A stretch of 5,231 nucleotides of DNA, from NCBI GenBank assembly GCA_944353735.1, contig CALVPU010000024.1, forward strand, positions 1 to 5,231, read 5' to 3'. The notes below the pieces were generated by a model that worked only from the letters and a program-made list of their open reading frames with translations, did not search any database and was not told the DNA's origin. The stretch's first letter is position 1; each line of letters starts with the position of its first letter. The position numbers were made by a program, and so were the translations under genes. Source of the DNA: an uncultured Eubacteriales bacterium (GTDB lineage: Bacteria; Bacillota; Clostridia; Christensenellales; Aristaeellaceae). This document shows positions 1 through 4,476 of this stretch, one piece after another.

Positions 1-227
1 GCGCACTTGTCGGACGTCGCCGGATTGATGATCTCGACGCCATCGAGGCTGGCGCCGTTGGCGGCTGCCTTGACCTTCTCCGGGTCGCCCAGCAGCGTCA
101 GCTTCGCCAAGCCCTCGCGGGCAATGATCGCCGCCGCCTGCGCGTTGCGCGTCTCCTCGCCCTCGGGCAGGACGATGTGCTTGACGTTCGCCTTCGCCTT
201 CGCCTTGATCTTATCGATAATTGCCAT
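1..227 (-). CDS. pta: Phosphate acetyltransferase, N-terminal part (gene runs off the left edge)
   Basis: Pta interconverts acetyl-CoA plus phosphate with acetyl phosphate plus CoA in the cytosol; with acetate kinase it makes ATP during fermentation. Only the first 75 codons are present. The translation begins MAIIDKIKAKAKA and continues with IVLPEGEE (about residues 18-25), an alternating helix/strand stretch ending in LLGDPEKV, then INPATSDK near residue 70. This order of opening lysine-rich helix, LPEGEE strand, L(L/I)GDPEK and (I/V)NPxxSDK is typical of clostridial and bacillar Pta. Related phosphate butyryltransferases lack the LPEGEE opening. The ATG at 227-225 is chosen because GGAGGG lies 7 bases upstream and a good promoter precedes it. 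It is read in the same direction as spo0A but is separated from it by a terminator and its own promoter, so it is probably an independent unit. An acetate kinase gene may follow outside the window; that is inference. Confidence 0.9.
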   Translation of the reverse strand, partial: MAIIDKIKAKAKANVKHIVLPEGEETRNAQAAAIIAREGLAKLTLLGDPEKVKAAANGASLDGVEIINPATSDKC

Positions 228-234
228 GAGTAAT

Positions 235-240
235 CCCTCC
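235..240 (-). promoter_or_regulatory. Shine-Dalgarno site of pta
   Basis: On the minus strand this reads GGAGGG, 7 bases before the ATG at 227-225. It is a strong match to the 16S rRNA 3' end and fixes the pta start. Confidence 0.8.
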
Positions 241-278
241 GTATCTCCGCAAAGCGGTTGAGATGATTCATCTTTACC

Positions 279-307
279 ATTATACGATAGATTTGCAGAT
301 TTGAAAA
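279..307 (-). promoter_or_regulatory. Sigma-A-type promoter of pta
   Basis: On the minus strand, TTTTCA (307-302, 4 of 6 to the -35 consensus) is followed by a 17-base spacer and a perfect TATAAT (284-279). Transcription would start near 272, giving a leader of about 45 bases that holds the GGAGGG site. The spacer contains TGCAAATCT, which is also found in the spacer of the promoter at 2303-2331. The position between the spo0A terminator and pta supports the call. Confidence 0.75.
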
Positions 308-371
308 GCGCAAATTGTAAAACTTTCCCGCATCCAGCCGCAATTCGGCGAAATCACGGCAAAAATCCAAC

Positions 372-419
372 AAAAAAGCGGCGGCGCGCAGCGGAAAGCG
401 TTTCCGTGCACGCCGCCGC
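372..419 (-). terminator. Intrinsic terminator of spo0A
   Basis: The hairpin pairs GCGGCGGCG (378-386) with CGCCGCCGC (411-419) and CGGAAA (392-397) with TTTCCG (401-406), separated by a small internal loop and closed by a 3-base loop. On the minus strand the stem is followed directly by six Ts (377-372). It begins about 11 bases after the spo0A stop. There is no T-run on the other side, so it acts on the minus strand only. Confidence 0.85.
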
Positions 420-429
420 GCGCCCGTCT

Positions 430-1203
430 TCAGGCGCTCAGGCGCATGCCGACCTTGTCGGCGACGAGGGCGATGAACTCGCCGTTGGTGGGCTTGTCGT
501 CCTTGGCGAATACCTTGTAGCCGTACATCTGGTTGACCGTGTCCAGCCGCCCGCGCGTCCACGCGACCTCGATGGCGTGGCGCATCGCGCGCTCGACCTT
601 GCTCGCCGAGGTGCCGAACTTGCGCGCAATGCCGGGATAGAGTTCCTTGGTGATGCGGTTGATGACCTCGTGATTCTCGAGCACCATGCGCACGCCCTCG
701 CGCAGGTACTGGTAACCCTTGATGTGCGCAGGAATGCCCAGCGTGAGAAACAGGTTGGTAATCTGCTCCTCGACGCTCTCGCCGCCCGGCTGCGGTTCAG
801 GCTCTTCCGACGAGGCAATCTGCGTGTCCTCGCGCGCGACCTCGAGGATGCGGCTGTACAGCGCGTGCATGTCGAACGGCTTGACCATGTAATAACTCGC
901 GCCCAGGCGAATGGCGCGCATGATGAAGTCGTCGCGCGACAGCCCGGTCAGCACGATGACCTTCGGGCGCAGCGCGTCGTCCATGCCACGCATCTCCTCG
1001 AGCACCATGAACCCGTCCTTGCGCGGCATAATGACGTCCATCACCAGCACGTCCGGCGCGTTTGCGCGCACCGCGTTGAGAATCGCCGCGCCGTCCGAGA
1101 CCGCCGCCACCAGTTCGATCTCCGGCTTGCGCGAAAAGAAATCTGTCAAAAGGCGCAGAATGCTTTGGTTGTCGTCGGCGAGCATCACGCGAATCTTCTC
1201 CAT
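430..1203 (-). CDS. spo0A: Sporulation master regulator Spo0A (response regulator)
   Basis: Spo0A is the DNA-binding response regulator that, once phosphorylated by a phosphorelay or orphan kinases, commits the cell to sporulation and shifts stationary-phase metabolism. The 257-residue product has an N-terminal receiver domain (about 1-122) with acidic pocket D10-D11, phosphoacceptor D56 in VLVMDVIMP, T86 in VLTG and K108 in VKPF, all the key residues of an active receiver. A Pro/Glu/Gly-rich hinge (about 123-145) follows. The Spo0A effector domain (about 146-257) includes the highly conserved SKVERAMRHAIEVAW around 201-215, the helix-turn-helix recognition region. This effector domain is specific to Spo0A among response regulators. 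An in-frame ATG at 1233 and another at 1212 exist. The ATG at 1203 is preferred because GGAAGGG lies 10 bases upstream and D56 then falls at the position known from Bacillus. Length is close to the usual 260-275. No clear sigma-A or sigma-H promoter was found upstream. It is divergent from degV and is not preceded by spoIVB. Confidence 0.96.
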   Translation of the reverse strand: MEKIRVMLADDNQSILRLLTDFFSRKPEIELVAAVSDGAAILNAVRANAPDVLVMDVIMPRKDGFMVLEEMRGMDDALRPKVIVLTGLSRDDFIMRAIRLGASYYMVKPFDMHALYSRILEVAREDTQIASSEEPEPQPGGESVEEQITNLFLTLGIPAHIKGYQYLREGVRMVLENHEVINRITKELYPGIARKFGTSASKVERAMRHAIEVAWTRGRLDTVNQMYGYKVFAKDDKPTNGEFIALVADKVGMRLSA

Positions 1204-1213
1204 GCGTTCCATT

Positions 1214-1220
1214 CCCTTCC
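1214..1220 (-). promoter_or_regulatory. Shine-Dalgarno site of spo0A, deciding the start
   Basis: The minus strand reads GGAAGGG, 10 bases before the ATG at 1203-1201 but only 1 base before the alternative ATG at 1212-1210. The spacing favours the downstream start. Confidence 0.6.
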
Positions 1221-1326
1221 ATCTGGTTTGCACAATGAATATATTCCCGTCCGCCGCATTCTATGCGGATTTGGCGGAATCGGACGAAAAATCTCGGTGA
1301 AGTTCGCCGTTTGCCGCGCCGTATAG

Positions 1327-1355
1327 TTGACAAAATGAACTTTACGGCGTATAAT
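1327..1355 (+). promoter_or_regulatory. Perfect-consensus sigma-A promoter of the degV-family gene
   Basis: TTGACA (1327-1332), a 17-base spacer, then TATAAT (1350-1355): both hexamers and the spacing match the housekeeping consensus exactly. Transcription should start near 1362, giving a leader of about 76 bases, G+C-rich and able to form a short hairpin (GCCGC 1398-1402 with GCGGC 1414-1418) before the Shine-Dalgarno site. The strength suggests high basal transcription without an activator. Confidence 0.9.
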
Positions 1356-1424
1356 AGCTCTCGCGGCACGCCGATCGGACGCCGCCGCCATTTCGCTGCC
1401 GCGCACCGCGCGGGCGGCGCTGTT

Positions 1425-1431
1425 GAGGAGG
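1425..1431 (+). promoter_or_regulatory. Shine-Dalgarno site of the degV-family gene, deciding the start
   Basis: GAGGAGG lies 6 bases before the ATG at 1438. This excludes the in-frame TTG at 1423, which overlaps the site. GAGG (1425-1428) could also pair with CCTC (1433-1436) around a 4-base loop, a weak hairpin that may slightly limit access. Confidence 0.85.
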
Positions 1432-1437
1432 ACCTCC

Positions 1438-2271
1438 ATGGCCATTCGCATCATTACGGATACATCGTCGGACTTCGATCTCGACGCGGTGCATGCGCGC
1501 GGGATCGGGCTGGTGTCGATGGCGATCAATGTCGGCGACGCCTCGTATGCCGACGGCATCGACCTCACCCACGCGGACTTTTACGACATGCTGCTCTCGG
1601 ATGGCGAACCGCCCAAGACGTCGCAGCCCGCGCCACAGGAATTCCTTGACCACTTCGAGCGCGCCAGGGCGGCGGGCGACGACGTGATCGCCATCCTGCT
1701 CTCGGGCGAGCTGAGCGGCACGGTGCAGAGCGCGCTGAGCGCGAAGGAGATGTGCGGCTACGACCGCGTCCACATCGTGGACAGCCGCTGTGCGACGGTG
1801 GGCATTCAGATGATGGTCGACGAGGCGCTGCGCATGGCGGCGGCGGGCGAGGGCGTCGAGGCGATCCTCGAGCGGCTGACCTCGATGAGCCGGCGCATGC
1901 GCATCTACCTCGGACTGGACACGCTCAAGTACCTCTACCGCGGCGGGCGGCTGACGCGGTTGGAGGCGGGCATCGGCACGCTGGCGGGCATTCACCCGCT
2001 GCTCGGCCTCAAGGACGGCACGCTCGAGGTCAGCGCCAAGTGCATGGGCATGAAAAAGACCATGCGCCGGCTGGTGGAGCTGATTCAGTCCATCGACGCC
2101 GATCCGGACTTCCGCATGCGCTTTATCTATTCCTACGACGCGGCGCACTGCCGCGAGCTGATGCGCGCCTTCCCCGGCGCCGCCGAGGCGGATCTGGTCG
2201 AACTCGGCCCCACGCTGGCGGCGCACGCGGGACCCGGCGTCTACGGCGCGGTGTTCATCGCGGCGGAATGA
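1438..2271 (+). CDS. DegV-family protein (FakB-like fatty-acid-binding protein)
   Basis: DegV/FakB proteins bind a single fatty acid; in well-studied Firmicutes the acyl group is phosphorylated by the kinase FakA while held on FakB and then enters phospholipid synthesis. The 277-residue product shows the family hallmarks in order: the N-terminal strand IRIITDTSSDF (3-13), SYADGIDLTHADFYDML, the TSQPAP motif (T61-S62), SGELSGT (89-95, with S93), IVDSR, then TLKYLYRGGRL (162-172), HPLLGLKDG (186-194) and HAGPG near the C-terminus (H263). A Thr, a Ser and a C-terminal His hold the acyl carboxylate in characterised FakB proteins; T61, S93 and H263 fit these roles. Length is normal (about 280). 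There is no signal peptide or membrane segment, so it is cytosolic. No fakA gene is in the window, and Firmicutes often carry several FakB paralogues, so the ligand cannot be told. It is driven by a strong promoter and is divergent from spo0A. Confidence 0.93.
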   Translation: MAIRIITDTSSDFDLDAVHARGIGLVSMAINVGDASYADGIDLTHADFYDMLLSDGEPPKTSQPAPQEFLDHFERARAAGDDVIAILLSGELSGTVQSALSAKEMCGYDRVHIVDSRCATVGIQMMVDEALRMAAAGEGVEAILERLTSMSRRMRIYLGLDTLKYLYRGGRLTRLEAGIGTLAGIHPLLGLKDGTLEVSAKCMGMKKTMRRLVELIQSIDADPDFRMRFIYSYDAAHCRELMRAFPGAAEADLVELGPTLAAHAGPGVYGAVFIAAE

Positions 2272-2302
2272 GGCGCAGATTGCAAATTTAATCCGAACGA
2301 CG

Positions 2303-2331
2303 TTGCAAGCGCGTTGCAAATCTGTTATAGT
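2303..2331 (+). promoter_or_regulatory. Probable sigma-A promoter of the DUF1846 gene
   Basis: TTGCAA (2303-2308, 4 of 6 to the -35 consensus), a 17-base spacer, then TATAGT (2326-2331, 5 of 6). Transcription would start near 2338. The element begins about 30 bases after the degV-family stop. CGTTGCAA is directly repeated at 2301-2308 and 2312-2319, over the -35 and spacer. The promoter lies upstream of a terminator-like hairpin, so transcripts from it must pass that hairpin to reach the gene. Confidence 0.6.
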
Positions 2332-2348
2332 GATCAGGGCAAATGCAT

Positions 2349-2384
2349 GAGCACCCCGCCGCGGGTGCTCGTTTTGCTTTGTTT
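2349..2384 (+). terminator. Terminator-like hairpin in the leader of the DUF1846 gene (possible attenuator)
   Basis: GAGCACCC (2349-2356) pairs perfectly with GGGTGCTC (2363-2370) around a 6-base loop, an 8-bp G+C-rich stem. It is followed by a T-rich, interrupted tract (2371-2384, GTTTTGCTTTGTTT). It would end transcripts from the degV-family gene, about 80 bases after its stop. Because the promoter at 2303-2331 lies upstream, it also sits in the 5' leader of the DUF1846 gene. The interrupted T-tract suggests incomplete termination. Confidence 0.7.
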
Positions 2385-2400
2385 ACGACTGTCAGGCAAC

Positions 2401-2406
2401 GGAGGG
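2401..2406 (+). promoter_or_regulatory. Shine-Dalgarno site of the DUF1846 gene, deciding the start
   Basis: GGAGGG lies 6 bases before the ATG at 2413 and supports that start over the in-frame ATG at 2347, which would add 22 residues that do not belong to the family and would overlap the leader hairpin. Confidence 0.85.
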
Positions 2407-2412
2407 ACGCGC

Positions 2413-3897
2413 ATGAGGAAGATCGGTTTTGATTCCCAAAAGTACATTCGGCTGCAATCGGAACGCATTCGCGAGCGCATCGCCCAGTTCGGCGGCAAGC
2501 TGTATCTGGAATTTGGCGGCAAGCTGTTCGACGACTACCACGCCTCGCGCGTGCTGCCCGGCTTCGCGCCGGACAACAAGATCCGCATGCTGCTCGAGCT
2601 GCGGGATCAGGCGGAGATCGTCATCGCCATCAACGCCAACGACATCGAAAGCAACAAGCTGCGCGGCGACCTCGGCATCACCTACGACACGGACGTCATG
2701 CGGTTGGTGGACGTGTTCCGCGAGTTCGGCCTGTACGTCGGCAGCATCGCGCTGACCCAGTACACCGGTCAACCGTCGGCGGATCACTTTGAAAAGCGGC
2801 TGGAAGCGCTGGGGCTGAAGGTGTTCAAGCTCTACCGCATTCCCAACTACCCCTCCGACATTCAGACAATCGTCAGCGACGAAGGTTACGGTCGCAACGA
2901 GTACATCGAAACCACGCGCTCGCTGATCGTCGTCACCGCCCCGGGACCGGGCAGCGGCAAGAGGGCGACCTGCCTGTCCCAGCTCTATCACGAGCACCGG
3001 CGCGGCGTGCGGGCCGGTTACGCCAAGTTCGAGACCTTCCCGATCTGGAACCTGCCGCTGAAGCATCCGGTGAACCTCGCCTACGAGGCCGCCACCGCCG
3101 ACCTCAACGACGTGAACATGATCGACCCGTTTCACCTCGAGGCGTATGGCGTCACCACGGTCAACTACAACCGCGACATCGAGATCTTCCCCGTGCTCAA
3201 GGCCATCTTTGAGCGCATTTACGGCAAATGTCCCTACAAGAGCCCCACGGACATGGGCGTGAACATGGCGGGCTACGCCATCGTCGACGACGACGTCTGC
3301 CGCGAGGCGTCGAAGCAGGAGGTCATCCGGCGCTACTTCAAGACCGCCTGCCTGCGCCGCATGGGACTGGCGTCGGACAACGAGATCGACAAGCTCAAGC
3401 TGCTGATGCGCACGCTCGGCATCGATCCCTCTGCGCGCCGCACCGTGCCCGCCGCGCTTGCCGTCGCCGAGCGCACCGGCGAGCCTGCTACCGCCATCGA
3501 GCTGACTGACGGTCGCATCGTCACGGGCAAGACTTCCGCGCTGCTGGGCGCATCGTCGGCGGCGCTGCTCAACGCGCTCAAGGTGCTCGCCGGCATTCCC
3601 GACGAGCTCGACCTGATCTCCCCCACCGTCATCGAGCCGATCCAGCACCTGAAGGTCGATCACATGGGCAACAAAAATCCGCGCCTGCACACCGACGAGG
3701 TGCTCATCGCGCTCGCCATCAGCGCCGCGACCAACGAGATCGCCTCCCGCGCCATGGACAGCCTCGACCAGCTTCGCGATTGCGACGCCCATTCGACCGT
3801 CATCCTCGCGCAGGTCGACGACGGCATGTTCAAGCGCCTCGGCGTAAACATCACCTGCGAACCGGCCTACCAAAACAGCAAGCTGTACCACAAGTAA
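2413..3897 (+). CDS. DUF1846 (UPF0371) family protein, function unknown
   Basis: This conserved cytosolic protein family is found across Firmicutes and Actinobacteria. I know of no established biochemical role. The 494-residue product is full length (the family is about 490-510) and starts with the characteristic MRKIGFDSQKYIRLQSE followed by KLYLEFGGKLFDDYHASRVLPGF. Other conserved blocks are the loop GPGSGK at 178-183 followed by ATCLSQLYHE, NLPLKHPVNLAYEAATADL (about 213-231), NYNRDIE (251-257), SPTDMGVNM (277-285) and a C-terminal domain containing DHMGNKNPRLHTDE (about 416-429). GPGSGK resembles a P-loop (GxxxxGK is not matched exactly, as it is one residue short), so nucleotide or phosphate binding is possible but unproven. 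There is no signal peptide or transmembrane helix. It is co-directional with the degV-family gene, with a 141-base gap holding a promoter and a hairpin. The translation is uninterrupted, with codon use like its neighbours. The family assignment is confident; the function is open. Confidence 0.93.
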   Translation: MRKIGFDSQKYIRLQSERIRERIAQFGGKLYLEFGGKLFDDYHASRVLPGFAPDNKIRMLLELRDQAEIVIAINANDIESNKLRGDLGITYDTDVMRLVDVFREFGLYVGSIALTQYTGQPSADHFEKRLEALGLKVFKLYRIPNYPSDIQTIVSDEGYGRNEYIETTRSLIVVTAPGPGSGKRATCLSQLYHEHRRGVRAGYAKFETFPIWNLPLKHPVNLAYEAATADLNDVNMIDPFHLEAYGVTTVNYNRDIEIFPVLKAIFERIYGKCPYKSPTDMGVNMAGYAIVDDDVCREASKQEVIRRYFKTACLRRMGLASDNEIDKLKLLMRTLGIDPSARRTVPAALAVAERTGEPATAIELTDGRIVTGKTSALLGASSAALLNALKVLAGIPDELDLISPTVIEPIQHLKVDHMGNKNPRLHTDEVLIALAISAATNEIASRAMDSLDQLRDCDAHSTVILAQVDDGMFKRLGVNITCEPAYQNSKLYHK

Positions 3898-3901
3898 CGC
3901 C

Positions 3902-3923
3902 CGCCGCCGCGACTCAGGCGGCG
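3902..3923 (+). repeat. Inverted repeat just after the DUF1846 stop
   Basis: CGCCGCC (3902-3908) pairs with GGCGGCG (3917-3923) around an 8-base loop, starting 5 bases after the stop codon. There is no T-run after it, so it is not a standard intrinsic terminator; it may protect the 3' end of the mRNA. Confidence 0.5.
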
Positions 3924-3938
3924 CATCGCCAAAATTGT

Positions 3939-3985
3939 CTGTCCCGCCAGCAGCAGCGCCTCTCAGACGCCGCAGGGCGGGACAG
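3939..3985. repeat. Perfect 10-bp inverted repeat with a 27-base loop
   Basis: CTGTCCCGCC (3939-3948) is matched exactly by GGCGGGACAG (3976-3985). The 27-base interior can form only a weak inner stem (GCG/CGC). No T-run follows on plus; on minus the stem is followed by ACAATTTT, a weak T-tract. It could be a terminator read from the minus side, an mRNA 3'-end structure, or a protein-binding site. Confidence 0.6.
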
Positions 3986-4000
3986 TGATCTATGTATGAA

Positions 4001-4018
4001 GAAGGGCGCTTCCCCTTC
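4001..4018. repeat. Short inverted repeat
   Basis: GAAGGG (4001-4006) pairs with CCCTTC (4013-4018) around a 6-base loop. No T-run follows on either strand. It is one of a series of small stems in this gap. Confidence 0.4.
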
Positions 4019-4099
4019 GTTGCAATGATTGTATATGATCTCCATGAATCCAATATGAACGCGCCGAAAACATTTTTTCGCAAAAATCAGGGGACAAAG

Positions 4100-4123
4100 G
4101 GCGATTCGCGCGCGCCGTTTTTT
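4100..4123 (+). terminator. Weak candidate terminator, plus strand
   Basis: GGCG (4100-4103) can pair with CGCC (4113-4116) around a 9-base loop, followed by G and six Ts (4118-4123). The four-pair stem is short, so this is a weak call. It would be the first T-run terminator downstream of the DUF1846 gene, about 200 bases after its stop. Confidence 0.35.
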
Positions 4124-4176
4124 CGCGCCGCCCGCGCTGTCGATTTCAGTTGACCGGGCGGTATCGCCAGCCTTCT

Positions 4177-4216
4177 ATGCGCGCCGAACCTCGCGCAGCG
4201 GCGCTGCGGCGCGCAT
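4177..4216. repeat. Extended hairpin (10-bp outer stem, inner 4-bp stem)
   Basis: ATGCGCGCCG (4177-4186) pairs exactly with CGGCGCGCAT (4207-4216). Inside, CAGC (4196-4199) pairs with GCTG (4203-4206) around a 3-base loop, stacking directly on the outer stem on the 3' side with a 9-base bulge on the 5' side. It is not followed by a T-run. It lies 45 bases before the terminator at 4261-4283. Confidence 0.5.
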
Positions 4217-4260
4217 GCGCTTCTCCCAAAGCCATCCCAACACGGATTCATAAGGAAACG

Positions 4261-4283
4261 ACGGCAGCGCGCCGCCGTTTTTT
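4261..4283 (+). terminator. Candidate intrinsic terminator, plus strand, of an unidentified transcript
   Basis: ACGGC (4261-4265) pairs with GCCGT (4274-4278) around an 8-base G+C-rich loop, running into six Ts (4278-4283). The nearest plus-strand gene ends more than 360 bases upstream, so it either catches readthrough from the DUF1846 gene or ends a small RNA. Confidence 0.5.
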
Positions 4284-4429
4284 CTGATGCGATCCCGCCA
4301 TTTTGACAAACGCATACGGCGATTCGCCCATGCCCCCCGCGTGCAAATTCCCCGTTGCAGAATCCGTCCGGCACACCTTTCGAGTCCACCCTGCTGCGAA
4401 TGCGCCGCAAAAAAGAGATCTCACAGTCG

Positions 4430-4462
4430 AAAAAACCGCAAGATCCCAAGTACGGTCGGTTT
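4430..4462 (-). terminator. Candidate terminator of the dehydrogenase gene
   Basis: On the minus strand, AAACCG (4462-4457) can pair with CGGTTT (4438-4433) around an 18-base loop, with the T-run 4435-4430 overlapping and following the stem. It begins about 14 bases after the dehydrogenase stop, the expected place. An alternative pairing ACCG/CGGT shares the same bases. A second T-run (4414-4409) follows the palindrome GAGATCTC and could be a back-up. Confidence 0.45.
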
Positions 4463-4476
4463 GCGCGCCGCCCGAT

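Larger units (their letters stand above)
3898..4476. other. Long intergenic region with inverted repeats and no credible gene
   Basis: This gap of 579 bases separates the converging DUF1846 gene (plus) and dehydrogenase gene (minus). Open frames inside it (for example 4087-4449 on the minus strand) lack Shine-Dalgarno sites, have low-complexity Arg/Ala/Cys-rich translations and match no family I recognise. About 3986-4098 is clearly more A+T-rich than the rest of the window. It contains several inverted repeats (3902-3923, 3939-3985, 4001-4018, 4177-4216) and T-runs after short stems (about 4118-4123 and 4278-4283 on plus; 4435-4430 on minus). Convergent genes need only terminators here, so the length leaves room for a small RNA, which is unproven. 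Confidence 0.7.

Noticed and set aside
870..876. TGTCGAA, a 0A-box-like sequence inside spo0A
   Set aside because: It lies deep in the coding region and is explained by conserved codons of the KPFDMH segment.
1238..1243. TATATT on the minus strand as a spo0A promoter -10
   Set aside because: The hexamer 17 bases upstream (GCATAG) is not a -35, and the GAAT nearby lacks a sigma-H AGGA element at the right distance. Left unassigned.
301..1326. Plus-strand open frame (341 codons) opposite spo0A
   Set aside because: Antisense shadow of a confidently identified gene. It would also run through the spo0A terminator and has no ribosome binding site.
1342..2319. Minus-strand open frame (325 codons) opposite the degV-family gene
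   Set aside because: Same antisense artefact: rich in His/Arg/Ala/Val, no recognisable domain, and covering the strong plus-strand promoter.
2392..4083. Long minus-strand open frame (563 codons) opposite the DUF1846 gene
   Set aside because: Its translation is a Val/Asp/His/Arg-rich low-complexity pattern typical of the antisense strand of a G+C-rich gene. It has no Shine-Dalgarno site and the plus-strand gene is a clear family member.
4072..4087. ATTTTT-TCGC-AAAAAT inverted repeat
   Set aside because: Pure A/T stem, too weak to act as a terminator; likely chance in an A+T-rich patch.
4150..4181. TTGACC followed by TTCTAT or TATGCG as a promoter in the gap
   Set aside because: The -10 candidates match only 3 of 6 bases and the spacer is occupied by the hairpin GGCG-GTAT-CGCC.
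4303..4308. TTGACA as a -35 element in the gap
   Set aside because: No -10-like sequence lies 15-19 bases downstream (the bases there are G+C-rich, around TTCGCCCATG).
4087..4449. Minus-strand open frame of 120 codons in the gap
   Set aside because: No Shine-Dalgarno site, composition rich in Arg, Ala and Cys, no known motif, and it overlaps several inverted repeats. Probably noncoding.
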